A stretch of DNA of 64,000 bases from Paenalcaligenes niemegkensis. Lineage in GTDB: Bacteria > Pseudomonadota > Gammaproteobacteria > Burkholderiales > Burkholderiaceae_B. The DNA lies in assembly GCF_022230885.1 (NCBI RefSeq), contig NZ_JAKGCT010000001.1, positions 1 to 64,000 on the forward strand, in the 5' to 3' direction. This document shows, one piece after another, positions 37,092 through 49,900 of this stretch (its first letter is position 1; each line of letters begins with the position of its first letter). The notes beneath the pieces were generated by a model, which searched no databases, was not told where the DNA came from, and worked only from the letters and a program-made list of their open reading frames with translations. Position numbers and translations under genes: made by a program.

Positions 37092-38087
37092 ATGCCATCT
37101 TTTCGCTCAATCCCTCGCCAAACCGCGGATTTACCGCTTGCATACCGAACGGATGGACTGACCCAAAACGCAGTGCCACGATACTATCCCACCGATACGA
37201 ACCGCGCCGTGTTTGATGGCCTGCTCGACACAATGGAGCTTGCCCCGGGCCTTATCCTGCATCGTGTTGATGCACGAGACCAAGAAGCAGCCGACATCCA
37301 CGGAGTCGTGAAGCCTGGTTTAAGAATTGCATTAGTCATTGGAGGCAAAGTTGACGTCAGCATTGGCCAACACCGATTACTTCTGGGCCCACAAGCTAGC
37401 GGAGGTTTACGTGGAGCGCTGATATCCGTAGTCGAGCCTGTCGCTTTTCTGCGGCAATCAAATCATGGCAATGTGGAACGTACTGTTAGCATGACCATGA
37501 CTCCAAGCTGGCTCCGAACTCATCTGGGTTTGGAATCAGCTGGCTGCTTAGAGTTCGCTCAAAAACATTTATCCGTATCGCCCTGGAGTATTTCTCCGCA
37601 AGCCGTGACGCTAGTTGAACAGATGTTGACGCCGCCAGCCTTGCCACCCTCTCTATGGAGGATGTATTTGGGTGCCCGAGCCCTTGCACTGGCCGTTGAG
37701 GCTCTTGCTACTCTAGAAGGAGGGGCGCCAAAGCAAGCGGCTACTCGTTTACGTAAACGAGACCGAATACGCATGGAACAATTACGCAATTTTCTTGACA
37801 GCGGCAAAGCAGACAGCCTGAGCCTGGAAGAAATCGCCCAGTACGCTTGCGTCAGCGTTAATACGCTGCAACGCCATTTCAGTTCCGTGTGGGGTGTGAC
37901 GGTCGTGGCATATTTACGAGAATCTCGCTTGGAGCGAGCTCGGCTAGCGCTTGAAGAGAAAAGAGTTAGCGTGGCCGAGGCTGCCTGGCTGGCAGGTTAT
38001 TCCAGCCCTTCTAATTTCGCTACCGCTTTCAGACGTCGTTATGGTATCCGGCCAGGGCAAGTCGGCTATCGACTAAACTCTCTCTAA
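37092..38087 (+). CDS. AraC family regulator (PchR/BfeR-like)
   Basis: This 331-residue AraC-type activator has an N-terminal sensing domain and the C-terminal double helix-turn-helix (SLEEIAQYACVSVNTLQRHF at about 250, and VAEAAWLAGYSSPSNFATAF followed by RRYGIRP). It diverges from the FepA-type receptor, the arrangement of ferric-siderophore-responsive activators such as BfeR or PchR. It therefore probably turns on the receptor when its siderophore is present; the ligand is inferred from the neighbour. Confidence 0.88.
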   Translation: MPSFRSIPRQTADLPLAYRTDGLTQNAVPRYYPTDTNRAVFDGLLDTMELAPGLILHRVDARDQEAADIHGVVKPGLRIALVIGGKVDVSIGQHRLLLGPQASGGLRGALISVVEPVAFLRQSNHGNVERTVSMTMTPSWLRTHLGLESAGCLEFAQKHLSVSPWSISPQAVTLVEQMLTPPALPPSLWRMYLGARALALAVEALATLEGGAPKQAATRLRKRDRIRMEQLRNFLDSGKADSLSLEEIAQYACVSVNTLQRHFSSVWGVTVVAYLRESRLERARLALEEKRVSVAEAAWLAGYSSPSNFATAFRRRYGIRPGQVGYRLNSL

Positions 38088-38093
38088 CCTGCT

Positions 38094-38119
38094 CTTGAAA
38101 CGACAACAAGCATCCCCAT
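38094..38119 (+). promoter_or_regulatory. Sigma-32 heat-shock promoter of groESL
   Basis: CTTGAAA (38094-38100), a 13-bp spacer and CCCCAT (38114-38119, followed by ATA) match the sigma-32 consensus exactly. It lies seven bases past the AraC stop and about 210 bp before groES. Confidence 0.85.
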
Positions 38120-38217
38120 ATATGAATAATGGCTAGCACCCTAGTGCAGCCATTGCTGGTAGCAAGGGTTTGTTCAGGTTAAGAAAAGCAGTTGTGTAAC
38201 GTTTGCCGTGTACTCTC

Positions 38218-38245
38218 TTGAATTAACAACATTCGCCCGTATAAT
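38218..38245 (+). promoter_or_regulatory. Proximal groESL promoter
   Basis: TTGAAT (38218-38223), a 16-bp spacer and TATAAT (38240-38245) form a sigma-70 promoter touching CIRCE. The same stretch also reads CTTGAA-N13-CCCGTATA, so sigma-32 could use it as well. Confidence 0.75.
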
Positions 38246-38271
38246 TAGCACTCAGAGCCATCGAGTGCTAA
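38245..38271 (+). promoter_or_regulatory. CIRCE element (HrcA operator)
   Basis: TTAGCACTC-N9-GAGTGCTAA is a perfect CIRCE inverted repeat, the binding site of the HrcA repressor. It starts at the last base of the -10 box and so would block the proximal promoter. Confidence 0.97.
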
Positions 38272-38329
38272 CAACGCTCACTGGCAAAAATTTTATCCAA
38301 CTTGTATTTACTTGAACAGGAGTTCAACT

Positions 38330-38617
38330 ATGGCACTGCGTCCTCTGAACGATCGTGTGATCGTCAAGCGTTTGGACAACGAGCGCACTACAGCCTCGGG
38401 TATTGTTATCCCTGAAAGCGCGGCCGAAAAGCCCGATCAAGGTGAAGTTCTGGCGGTAGGCCCAGGTAAGCGTACAGAAGACGGCAAAGTTTTGCCTCTT
38501 GACCTGAAAGTTGGCGACAAAATTCTGTTTGGCAAATATGCCGGTCAGAGCGTCAAAGTTGACGGTGACGAACTGCTCGTTATCCGCGAAGAAGAAATTC
38601 TCGCAATTATCGAGTAA
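38330..38617 (+). CDS. groES: Co-chaperonin GroES
   Basis: GroES caps the GroEL chamber during protein folding. The 95-residue protein begins [20 protein letters not shown], with the mobile loop [18 protein letters not shown] and the roof region intact. ATG 38330 is supported by AGGAG upstream; an in-frame ATG at 38312 is not. It is 34 bp upstream of groEL under the promoters described above. Confidence 0.98.
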   Translation: MALRPLNDRVIVKRLDNERTTASGIVIPESAAEKPDQGEVLAVGPGKRTEDGKVLPLDLKVGDKILFGKYAGQSVKVDGDELLVIREEEILAIIE

Positions 38618-38636
38618 TCCTCCATTTACGCACTGA

Positions 38637-40307
<1,671 letters not shown>

Positions 40308-40359
40308 GCTTCCATTCGCAGCTAAGGTTTAACTGACGAGTTAAACCCCGCGCATATAG

Positions 40360-40397
40360 AAGGTCCTTGCTGTAAGGTTGCAGCAAGGACCTTTTTT
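40360..40397 (+). terminator. Terminator of groESL
   Basis: A perfect 13-bp stem (AAGGTCCTTGCTG, 40360-40372, with CAGCAAGGACCTT, 40381-40393) is followed by six T. A second perfect hairpin (40326-40334 with 40339-40347) precedes it and may protect the mRNA 3' end. Confidence 0.93.
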
Positions 40398-40447
40398 GTG
40401 CCATCCCTCTATAATCTGCTACAGCCCTTAATTGCTAAATTGCCAAC

Positions 40448-40843
40448 ATGTCCCATAACCCGTTTAAAAGCCAAGGCGGCTTCAGACGCATTCTGCAAGC
40501 AGCCGGCTACTCTGCCAAAGGCTTTAAAGCAGCCTATCAGCACGAAGCGGCGTTCAGGCAAGAGCTGCTGCTTGCGATCGTACTGGTGCCCCTGGCTTTT
40601 TTCATAGCGCAAACTCTGCTAGAGCTGGTCATGCTGATAGGCTCTATCGTGTTTATACTGACCACAGAGCTACTAAACTCTGCCATCGAGACGGTGGCTG
40701 ACGCCGTAACCAGCGACTATCATCCATTAATTGGCAGAGCTAAAGACATTGCCAGCGCTGCGGTTGTGTTGAGCTTTTTCTTGGCAGCCATGATTTGGCT
40801 TGCTGTTGCTTATACTAGATTCGCGCCCTCGTTTTCTACCTAA
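40448..40843 (+). CDS. dgkA: Diacylglycerol kinase
   Basis: This small inner-membrane kinase phosphorylates diacylglycerol, recycling lipid left by osmoregulated glucan synthesis. The 131-residue protein has three membrane segments and the active-site block TTELLNSAIETVADAV (about 76-91), with the N-terminal GFKAAYQHEAAFRQE. It precedes pyrF by 9 bp, so the two may be translated from one mRNA. Confidence 0.93.
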   Translation: MSHNPFKSQGGFRRILQAAGYSAKGFKAAYQHEAAFRQELLLAIVLVPLAFFIAQTLLELVMLIGSIVFILTTELLNSAIETVADAVTSDYHPLIGRAKDIASAAVVLSFFLAAMIWLAVAYTRFAPSFST

Positions 40844-40852
40844 CAATTACTT

Positions 40853-41673
40853 ATGACATTTTCTACTAAGCTTGAGGCCGCGTGGTCTCGAACGGGCTCC
40901 ATGCTAATGGTAGGCCTGGACCCCGATATCACTCGTTTTCCTGCCGAGTTACAACACCGTCCTCACGCTATCTTCGAGTTTTGTCGCGAGATTGTTGACG
41001 CCACCGCTGCCTATGCTTGCGGGATCAAACCACAAATTGCTTATTTTGCCTCTCAGGCGGCAGAAGAACAGCTACAGGCACTCTGCGACTACGTGCGTGA
41101 ACAGTATCCGTGGCTGCCCATCGTGCTGGATTCCAAACGCGGCGACATCGGCTCTACTGCCAGTCATTATGCTGCCGAAGCATTCGATCGCTACAAAGCT
41201 GATGCGGTCACCGTCAACCCATACATGGGTTTTGATTCCGTCGAGCCATATTTAGACTGGCAAGACCGCGGCGTGATTGTATTGTGCAGAACGTCTAATG
41301 CAGGAGGTTCTGATTTACAGTTCCTGAAGATGGAAGACGGCACGCCCTTGTATCTGCATGTTGCTGACCTTGTGGCCAATAAGTGGAATCGTAATGGCCA
41401 ATGCTCGCTAGTAGTGGGCGCTACCTTTACTGACGAGGTCGCTGCCGTACGGGAGCGGGTAGGTGACATGCCATTACTCGTACCAGGAATAGGAGCTCAG
41501 GGGGAGATATTGCTGCAACGGTGGCTGCGGGCATGAGCAGCACAGCTAATGGCATGATGATCAACTCATCCAGGGCCATTTTATATGCCAGCGCAGATGA
41601 AGACTGGCGCGATATGGCGGCGGCAGTAGCGAAACAAACCCGTGATGCCATCAACGAGGCCCGAGGCCGGTAG
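40853..41673 (+). CDS. pyrF: Orotidine 5'-phosphate decarboxylase (apparent frameshift)
   Basis: PyrF makes UMP from OMP, the last step of pyrimidine synthesis. The protein follows the longer (about 270 residue) bacterial type: [22 protein letters not shown], the catalytic [16 protein letters not shown] (Asp-Lys pair near 95) and VNPYMG. The frame stops early at 41536, after VPGIGAQG. Adding one G to the GGGGG run at 41500-41504 restores [13 protein letters not shown] and a normal C terminus ending at 41673 (about 273 residues). Confidence 0.9.
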
Positions 41674-41675
41674 GC

Positions 41676-42182
41676 CTACTCCTGCTCTAACAGTTCGGCA
41701 GTTGCATTAATAATAAAAGCAACTGCCTGCTCACGTATTTGCGATCGGTCACCATCGAAAATATGAGTATAGGCCCGAGTCACAATACCATCCTGTGTAC
41801 GTTTCGCCAGACCGAAGCAAACCATACCCACGGGTTTGCCAGGCGTAGAACCTGTAGGCCCGGCAATACCGGTTGTTGATATGCCAATATTGGCTGCTAC
41901 AGCCGAGGCCAGGGCGCCTGATGCCATCTCCATGGCTGTTTCTTCGCTGACTGCACCAAAACGATCGAGTGTATCAAAGCTGACGTTTAGATTTTCTTGT
42001 TTAGCCGCATTGCTGTATGTCACAAAACCGCGCTCGAACCATTGGCTGGAGCCATCGATAGCAGTGCAACTGGCCGCAATCAGACCGCCCGTGCAGGATT
42101 CGGCGGTGGCTAAAAGCATGGCCTTGCTTTTAAGCAAAACCCCTAGTTTCTCAGCTAGCTGCAAGTTCGTACTTTGAATCAT
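41676..42182 (-). CDS. pncC: Nicotinamide-nucleotide amidase (CinA C-terminal type)
   Basis: PncC deamidates nicotinamide mononucleotide, recycling NAD breakdown products. The 168-residue stand-alone CinA C-terminal domain shows LLATAESCTGGLIAASCTAI (about 22-41) with the catalytic serine and GIAGPTGSTPGKPVGMVCFG (about 105-124). Its ATG overlaps the pgpA stop by four bases. It ends the ribBA-ribH-nusB-thiL-pgpA-pncC operon and is convergent to pyrF. Confidence 0.93.
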   Translation of the reverse strand: MIQSTNLQLAEKLGVLLKSKAMLLATAESCTGGLIAASCTAIDGSSQWFERGFVTYSNAAKQENLNVSFDTLDRFGAVSEETAMEMASGALASAVAANIGISTTGIAGPTGSTPGKPVGMVCFGLAKRTQDGIVTRAYTHIFDGDRSQIREQAVAFIINATAELLEQE

Positions 42183-42691
42183 ATGAAGGCCCCTAGTCGT
42201 ACCAGCACAGCCATTACCAACAAGGCATAAAGAGCTGCAACAATGTCGTCAAACATCACACCAAAGCCGCCGGAGAACCGTTGATCTGCATAGCGCACCG
42301 GCGGGGGTTTAACAATATCAAAGAAACGGAACAGTGCAAATGCGCATAACTGGGCCCAGAATCCGGCTGGACTTAACCATAGCACAAGCCAGAAGGCGAC
42401 AACCTCATCCCAATTCATACCACCGTGGTCAGGGACACCCAAGTCATCGCCTGTGCGTTGGCAAGCCCAACATCCCAGGGCGAAGCTGAATACCAGAAGC
42501 AGCACTACACCCAGATCTGGCAAATGCTGCCACAGGACCACCCACAGCAGCCAGCCTAGTAACGTACCCCATGTGCCAGGGCCCGGATACAAAACCCCTG
42601 TACCGAAGCCAAAAGCGATGAAACGCGATGGCGCCTCGTAAACCCATCGTAAAGACGGACGAACTTTAACGCTAGCAGCCTGCTCAACCAT
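42179..42691 (-). CDS. pgpA: Phosphatidylglycerophosphatase A
   Basis: PgpA removes phosphate from phosphatidylglycerophosphate to yield phosphatidylglycerol, the lipid donor used by Lgt. The 170-residue membrane protein has GTGVLYPGPGTWGTLLGWLL (about 29-48), the acidic motif NWDEVVAFWLVLW (about 93) and RFFDIVKPPPVRYAD, all hallmarks of the family. It lies between thiL and pncC in the operon. Confidence 0.95.
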   Translation of the reverse strand: MVEQAASVKVRPSLRWVYEAPSRFIAFGFGTGVLYPGPGTWGTLLGWLLWVVLWQHLPDLGVVLLLVFSFALGCWACQRTGDDLGVPDHGGMNWDEVVAFWLVLWLSPAGFWAQLCAFALFRFFDIVKPPPVRYADQRFSGGFGVMFDDIVAALYALLVMAVLVRLGAFI

Positions 42692-42712
42692 TAACTGTCA
42701 TCCTTCTGCTCG

Positions 42713-43672
42713 CTAGTCGAAATGATCGAAACCTTGGCGGGTTAATTGAATTAACTCATCATGGGCATTAAAAACGCGCAGGCCACGCTCTTTTGTAATT
42801 TGCCCGATTTTCGTGACCTGAGTTTGATGCTGTTGTGCAATCTCAGTAATCAACTGTCTCTGCGCTGCAGAAGCAGTAAAACATAATTGAAAAACGTCGC
42901 CACCTGACAGAACCGCCTGCTCTTGTATGGAAATTGGCAAGTCTTTCAAAGCCGGATGTACCGGCACCAAAGGGTAGTGGATATCAGCGCCACAACGGCT
43001 TGCCCTTAAAATATGTCCAAGGTCTTGCGCCAGGCCGTCAGAAACGTCCACCGCAGCATTTGCCACACCCACCAGATCGGCGCCCAGCCTGACCGGCGGC
43101 TGGGGAAGCTCGAGATCATTAATGCTCAAAGCCAAACGGTCTGCATCTAGTGGCAACTCTTGGGTAAGATAGCGCAGCGCCAAATCGGGCGCGCCCATTT
43201 GGCCACTTAACCATATATCATCACCTACCTGGGCACGAGAACGTAACAACCCCCTGCCGGCCGGAACCTCGCCCATAACCGTTACGCTAATGCTTATTCC
43301 TTGCACGGAACGCGTCGTGTCCCCACCAATAAGCGGACATTCGTAATAATCTGCCAGCTCAAGAAAACCTTCGCTAAACAAGCGCAGCCATTCGTGATCA
43401 GCGCTAGGCAAGGCGATTCCCAGCAGGCAACCCTTAGGCATGGCCCCGATAGCCGACAAGTCAGACAAATTAACAGCTAAAGCTTTATGTCCGAGGCGTC
43501 GGGGGCTGACATCACCAAAAAAATGGCGCCCTTCGAGTAGCAAGTCGGTGCTGGTTGCAAGCTGATAGCCTGGACGAACTGAAAACAACGCACAGTCGTC
43601 ACCTACCCCTAAATAGCCTTTAGGTGCAGGGCGTGAGAAATACTGTGCAATAAGATCAAATTCGTTAGGCAA
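42713..43672 (-). CDS. thiL: Thiamine-monophosphate kinase
   Basis: ThiL phosphorylates thiamine monophosphate to the active diphosphate. The 319-residue protein shows GVGDDCALF (about 22), the STDLLLEGRHFFGDVSP motif (about 41) and VNLSDLSAIGAMPKG (about 67), then the Gly-rich DVSDGLAQDLGHIL. The start codon is TTG (43672), supported by AGGAAG overlapping the nusB stop and by agreement with family N termini. Confidence 0.94.
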   Translation of the reverse strand: MPNEFDLIAQYFSRPAPKGYLGVGDDCALFSVRPGYQLATSTDLLLEGRHFFGDVSPRRLGHKALAVNLSDLSAIGAMPKGCLLGIALPSADHEWLRLFSEGFLELADYYECPLIGGDTTRSVQGISISVTVMGEVPAGRGLLRSRAQVGDDIWLSGQMGAPDLALRYLTQELPLDADRLALSINDLELPQPPVRLGADLVGVANAAVDVSDGLAQDLGHILRASRCGADIHYPLVPVHPALKDLPISIQEQAVLSGGDVFQLCFTASAAQRQLITEIAQQHQTQVTKIGQITKERGLRVFNAHDELIQLTRQGFDHFD

Positions 43673-43680
43673 TATGCTTC

Positions 43681-44193
43681 CTATTTACGGTTCTGGTACT
43701 TTTGAACTTCAGCGGTACGCACTGTAGCCGCAAGGCGGTCCAGCACGCCATTCACAAATTTAAATCCGTCTGTACCACCAAAGTCTTTAGCCAGCTCTAC
43801 GGCTTCATTGATCGCCACACGATAGGGCACTTCAACGTGATGAATTAATTCGTAGCTGCCTAAAAGAAGAATTCCGTGCTCAATAGGTGAAAGCTCTTCG
43901 AGTGGGCGATCTACGTAGGGCATGAAACGCTCTTGTAAATCAGCGGATTCACGCATCACGCCATATAACAGTGTGCGATACCATGAAGCGTCGGCCTCGG
44001 AAAACTGCTCTTCGCTGCGAATGTGAGCATCAATCGAACCCGCCTCTTGAAGGCCATCAGCGCCACGGATAAGCCACGCATAGATGCCTTGCAGGGCAAA
44101 CTCACGTGAGCGTCGCCGCGCGCTTCGGCTATTGGCACGCGACGGCGCAGCGCCGGACGGATTAGTTGTCGTCGTCAAGATTTTCTTCCTCAT
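43681..44193 (-). CDS. nusB: Transcription antitermination factor NusB
   Basis: NusB, with NusE, binds boxA in rRNA leaders, such as those at 649 and 2850 in this window. The protein has the family core [16 protein letters not shown] (about 25-40) and the C-terminal [26 protein letters not shown]. The start is ambiguous: ATG 44193 gives 170 residues and overlaps the ribH 3' end by 32 bp; a TTG at 44178 is a possible shorter start. A longer open frame reaching 44343 runs antiframe to ribH and is unlikely to be translated. Confidence 0.92.
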   Translation of the reverse strand: MRKKILTTTTNPSGAAPSRANSRSARRRSREFALQGIYAWLIRGADGLQEAGSIDAHIRSEEQFSEADASWYRTLLYGVMRESADLQERFMPYVDRPLEELSPIEHGILLLGSYELIHHVEVPYRVAINEAVELAKDFGGTDGFKFVNGVLDRLAATVRTAEVQKYQNRK

Positions 44194-44710
44194 CGAAGTC
44201 GTCGTCTTCTGCTTCGTCGTCGTTCTCGTCTTCGTCATCTTCATCAAAGTCGGGTTCGAGCAAAGCAATAAGATTTGCCATTTCGACAGCCGCACGTGCG
44301 CAATCACGGCCTTTTTCAGCCGCACGCTCTTGTGCCTGCTCATCGGTTTCGGCGGTTAATATACCGTTAGCAACAGGCATGCCTGTATCGAGTGACACCC
44401 GCGTAATCGCAGCGGCACTTTCATTGCTAACAATTTCAAAATGATAGGTTTCGCCACGGATTACGGCGCCCAGAGCGATCAAGGCGTCAAACTCGCTGGT
44501 TTCAGCCATTTGAGCCAGAGTCAAACCGACTTCAAGTGCACCGGGCACAGAAAGCACAGTGATATCACGTACGTCTACGCCCAGGGCGACGAGTTCGGCG
44601 ACACACGCCTCTTGCTGGGCGTTGCCAATTTCTTCGTTAAAGCGGGCACGTACAATACCGACGTGCAGGCCTTCGCCGTTAAGGTCTGGAAATACAATGT
44701 AGGGATTCAT
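44162..44710 (-). CDS. ribH: 6,7-dimethyl-8-ribityllumazine synthase
   Basis: Lumazine synthase performs the penultimate step of riboflavin synthesis. The 182-residue protein has the family core ([56 protein letters not shown] with the catalytic His). The last 35 or so residues form an extreme acidic tail of Asp and Glu, longer than usual. The DNA for the tail overlaps the start of nusB. It follows ribBA by 15 bp. Confidence 0.95.
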   Translation of the reverse strand: MNPYIVFPDLNGEGLHVGIVRARFNEEIGNAQQEACVAELVALGVDVRDITVLSVPGALEVGLTLAQMAETSEFDALIALGAVIRGETYHFEIVSNESAAAITRVSLDTGMPVANGILTAETDEQAQERAAEKGRDCARAAVEMANLIALLEPDFDEDDEDENDDEAEDDDFDEEENLDDDN

Positions 44711-44725
44711 AATAGGCGGCTCCGG

Positions 44726-45895
<1,170 letters not shown>

Positions 45896-46029
45896 GACAA
45901 TCCTGCTTTATATTAGATAACCCATTTTAGCGCCTGCGGGCCCTATTCGTACAATGCGCTTGAATAACAGAGGCTGTTAAGCTGTTCAACATCGAATACT
46001 CTATCTCTGATGCCTTCACGGCAACCATT

Positions 46030-46833
46030 ATGACCAAGAAAAGCAGCCCAATCGACGATGGCCGTCGACGCATCCAATCGATAGAAACAGGGCACACTTT
46101 GCTTGCTGCCCTGGTTGAGACCGGCACGCCCATGACGTTGCGCGACCTGGCCCACGCTGCCGGGATGAGCCCCGCAAAAGCCCACCCCTACCTGGTGAGC
46201 TTCATTAACGTAGGGCTGGTACGCCAGGACAGCAGCACCACACAATACGAATTGGGGCCTTTCGCCCTGCAAATGGGTATTGTCAGCTTACACCGCTTAT
46301 CCCCGATACGCATTGCTCTGCCGCTGGTTAACGAACTGGCAACCCAAATCGGACATACCCTGGCCGTTGCAGTCCTGGGATCACACGGACCTACGATGGT
46401 TCATATTACCGAAGCCAGTTACCCTGTGCACGTCAATATGCGCCCTGGCACCGTGATGTCAATGATGCATACCGCAACGGGGCATGTTTTCGCTGCATGG
46501 CTTGCTCCGAAAGTTGCTGAACATTACATACAGCGCGAATACGGGGACAAGGCTGTGGTGACCAGTATGAGTCAACCCGACCCAAAACCAACGGTGTGGA
46601 CACAAAAGCTGGAACAGGTTCGTGAGCAAGGTATGGCCAAGGCACTTGGAAACCCCTTGCCAGGCATAGATGCGCTCTCGGTACCTGTATTTGATCATAC
46701 CGCCAGTCTGGTGCTGGCGATTACCAGTCTGGGCCCCAGCTCGTTATTTGATGCTTCAACAAACGGTCCCATTGCCCGGGCCTTAAGCCAGTGCGCCAGA
46801 AACGTCTCCACACAGCTGGGTTTCAAAAGCTAG
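46030..46833 (+). CDS. IclR family regulator
   Basis: This 267-residue IclR-type regulator has an N-terminal helix-turn-helix (MTLRDLAHAAGMSPAKAHPYL, about 36-56) and a C-terminal ligand domain (VNELATQIGHTLAVAVLG to DALSVPVFDHTASLVLAIT). It stands alone, divergent from ribBA, so the target cannot be read from neighbours. Confidence 0.88.
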   Translation: MTKKSSPIDDGRRRIQSIETGHTLLAALVETGTPMTLRDLAHAAGMSPAKAHPYLVSFINVGLVRQDSSTTQYELGPFALQMGIVSLHRLSPIRIALPLVNELATQIGHTLAVAVLGSHGPTMVHITEASYPVHVNMRPGTVMSMMHTATGHVFAAWLAPKVAEHYIQREYGDKAVVTSMSQPDPKPTVWTQKLEQVREQGMAKALGNPLPGIDALSVPVFDHTASLVLAITSLGPSSLFDASTNGPIARALSQCARNVSTQLGFKS

Positions 46834-46906
46834 GGCTGCACTGCTGACGATAGGCTATTCTTAGCAGTCACACCCCCTCCACCTAAAAGATAGATAACTA
46901 CTCAAA

Positions 46907-48444
46907 GTGCTAGAACGCGAACTCAAGCTTTATATTCCCGGAAATTCGATGGCTGCGCTGAAGCAGCGTATGGCGACGCTGAACCCGCAGTCTCATACCT
47001 TGCGGGCTACCTACTATGACACTCCGGATCGTGCCCTGGCGCATGCTAAGGCAGCACTACGAGTGCGGCTTGAGAACGACGTCTGGGTGCAGACATTGAA
47101 AATGGCTGGGCCAGACGAGCTATCCAAGATCGAGCTGAACCATAACTTAAGCCACCAAGCGCTAGAACTTGAAAAATTCAAAAATGGCCCCGCTTACCCT
47201 TTAATTAAAAGTGTAGCGCGTGAGCTGCAGCCTCGTTATCAAACCTGCGTGGCAAGACAGACAGCACGCGTCAAAGTGGGTGAATCGCTTGTCGAAATCG
47301 CCCTGGACGAGGGTGTCATCAAAGCTGGAAACAGCGAGTTATCGATTAGCGAAATTGAGTTTGAACTGATTTCGGGGCCAGTAGACGCCCTTTTCGAGAT
47401 TGGCGAGGCGTGGCTGACAGATTTTCAGTTGATTCTTGAACTGAGGAGCAAGTCAGAGCGTGGAGATGCGCTGGCGAAGTTCTGCGCACGCGAGTCCTTA
47501 GATGCCGACATGACTCCTGCTGAGGCGCTTGCTCGTAGACCCTACCGTCTGAATACGATGTCCTTGGTTCACTCTGTAACGATGCAGGACTGTTACGCAA
47601 ATAGTGCGAGTGCCTACTTAACTCAAGTAATACGCAATGCTGCGTTTTTAAGCGGTATTGATAATATCCGCGCCTCTGCAGGGCAACAAGCCTCTTACCT
47701 GGCCTTAATGCGTGTGGGAATGAGACGTTTGCGTTCGTGTCGCCGCCTCTTTAGGCCCTGGATGACCCATAGCGAGAAAAATCTTGCAAAAAGCTACGCT
47801 ACTATTTTTCCGAATTTGGAGAGGCACGCGACGACGATCTTTTATTGCTGGAGGTTTTCCCCAAACTGAAAAAAGGTGGGCTAACGAACACCGATTCGTT
47901 AGTCTTGCCACAACGAGCAAACTTTGAGCCCAGGAGGCTGGCTGCCAGTGGTGATTTTCAGCTATGCCTGCTTCACAGCCTAAGACTGATCGTAACGGGA
48001 CAAAGTATTGTTGAGGGCGCACCACGCGAACCAGAGCTGTATCCGATACTTCATGGTCTCTTAGAACAGCAACTGGCAAGTATACGTGTTGCCAGCGCCT
48101 CTTTTGGAGACCTTAGTCATCGACGCCAGCACCGTTTAAGAAACTGGATTAAAACCTTGCGCTACTGCCTGGAGTTTTTAGGTACCCGAAGCCATCGTCC
48201 TTTATATAACTTGCTGCGTGAAGCCCAGCGTGCATTAGGTAAAGTCACCGACATGGATGTAGCGATCACGTGGTGTCGCGACTCGATTACTGAGCCGGAG
48301 CAACGCGGATATGCCCTAGGCTGGCTTCAGGCGACGCGCGACTACAAAGCCAGGCAGGCAGCAAAAATATTGAAAGAACTCGTCAACACCCACTATCCTA
48401 GCTATCCTGCCCCCACAGCAATAGCTGCGTTGAAAAGCAAGTAG
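46907..48444 (+). CDS. CYTH-CHAD domain protein, inorganic triphosphatase type (apparent frameshift)
   Basis: The N-terminal CYTH domain (about 1-200) begins with the ERELKL metal/phosphate motif and continues ATYYDTPDRAL, ALRVRLEND and ISEIEFEL, the pattern of inorganic triphosphatases such as YgiF. The C-terminal CHAD domain (about 240-510) has histidine- and arginine-bearing helices (LMRVGMRRLRSCRRLF, RHQHRLRNWIKTLRYCLEFLG-like), thought to bind polyphosphate. The frame breaks at the AAAAA run 47788-47792; one more A gives KLRYYFSEFGEARDDD and a full protein. The start codon is GTG. Confidence 0.88.
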
Positions 48445-48454
48445 CAACAGAAGG

Positions 48455-49842
48455 CTAATCGCCCACCAGGGCAGAGGCAAACTCGGCAGCGACGAAGGGC
48501 TGCAGATCATGTATGCCCTCGCCCACCCCAATCCAATAGACGGGTACAGGCCTGACCCCTTGACTACCCGCCGCTACGGCGGCGAGCGTGCCCCTTTTGC
48601 TGTACCGTCCAGCTTGGTTACCACCAGGCCAGTAAGGCCGATAGCCGCATCAAAGGCCTTGATTTGCGACAGGGCGTTTTGACCTGTATTACCATCAACC
48701 ACTAACAACACTTCATGTGGAGCGTCACCGTCAGCTTTGGCGGTAACCCGCTTGATCTTCTTGAGCTCTTCCATTAAATGCAGCTGTGTAGGCAGGCGTC
48801 CGGCCGTATCAACCATTACAACGCCCATGCCCCGTGCTTTTCCAGCATTAACTGCATCGAATGCTACCGCAGCAGGGTCTCCGCCCTCTTGAGCAATGAC
48901 GGCCACATTGTTTCGTGCCCCCCATTCAACCAGCTGCTCGCGTGCCGCCGCCCGGAACGTGTCACCTGCAGCCAGCAAAACAGAAGCCCCCTGGGCCTGG
49001 AAAGCATTGGCCAGTTTCCCGATAGAAGTGGTTTTACCGGCCCCATTGACCCCTGCGATCATGACCACCAAAGGAGCAGTCCGTTTAAGGTCAAAGTTTT
49101 TTTCAAGTGGACGCAAATGCTCGGCCAACACTTCTTTCAGGGCTGCCCTGACTTGCGCACCATCGTTCAGCTTCTCTTTGCGCACACGCGCACGCAAGGC
49201 CGTCAATAATTTATCGGTGGCCTCAACCCCTGCGTCTGACATAATCAGTGCGGTCTCAAGCTCTTCGAATAAATCTTCATCGACGGTAACGCCAACGAAA
49301 ATGCCACCAATGCTTTGACCCGTGCGCGACAAACCTTTACGTAAACGGCTCAACCAGGAGCCTTTAGGCTGAGATTCCGGGGCGGGCTCTGAAGACGCAA
49401 TCATGCCGGATGGTACGCCGGCAATGGGTGCTGCCGGCTCTGGCGTGGTTGTGGTGGCTGGTGGCTCGGGCAGCGCCGTTAACGCCTCCAGGGTATCTGC
49501 GGCAGGCGATAATGACTCGGTCCTGCTGATCTCTGTGAAGATATCATCGGTGCTGTCGAGATTCTCGAGCTTTGCAAGAGCTTGTCGATTGACATCAGGC
49601 GAAACCTGACCTGCGACCGGCAGGGCCGTCGCGGATGCGGGTGCGACAGGCGTCTGTGCGGCAGCAACACTTTTGTTCGGCTCGGCAGACGAAATTGTGG
49701 CAGACTCTATGCTGCTTGCCGGAGAGGGCTGCGTCGCTGCAGTGTCGGTCTCGACCTGAAGGGGCTGCGGATCTACCGCTACGCGGTTTTCTTCCGCAAC
49801 GTCGTCTTTAGACGCTTTCTTTCTTTTAAAAAAACTGAACAT
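48455..49842 (-). CDS. ftsY: Signal recognition particle receptor FtsY (apparent frameshift)
   Basis: FtsY receives ribosome-SRP complexes at the inner membrane and is essential. The protein has a long variable acidic/Ala-rich N-terminal region (about 1-150), the N domain, and the GTPase domain: GVNGAGKTTSIGKLA, DTFRAAAREQL, DTAGRLPTQ and VVTKLDGTAKG. The frame is lost at the CCCC run 48591-48594 (GGGG on the coding strand). One more G restores GGTLAAVAAG and the normal end to TAG at 48455. ATG 49842 (MFSFFKRKK) is preferred over an upstream start at 49914. It diverges from rsmD. Confidence 0.93.
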
Positions 49843-49900
49843 ACAATTTAGGTTAAGCCATAATTTGGTTGGTTCACGCCATCGCCCAACATAAGCGCGC

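Noticed and set aside
43681..44343. Longer NusB start at 44343
   Set aside because: The added 50 residues are the out-of-frame reading of ribH, low in family resemblance and without a ribosome site.
45896..46029. FMN riboswitch before ribBA
   Set aside because: The 134-bp gap is shared with a divergent gene and lacks the conserved six-stem FMN element.
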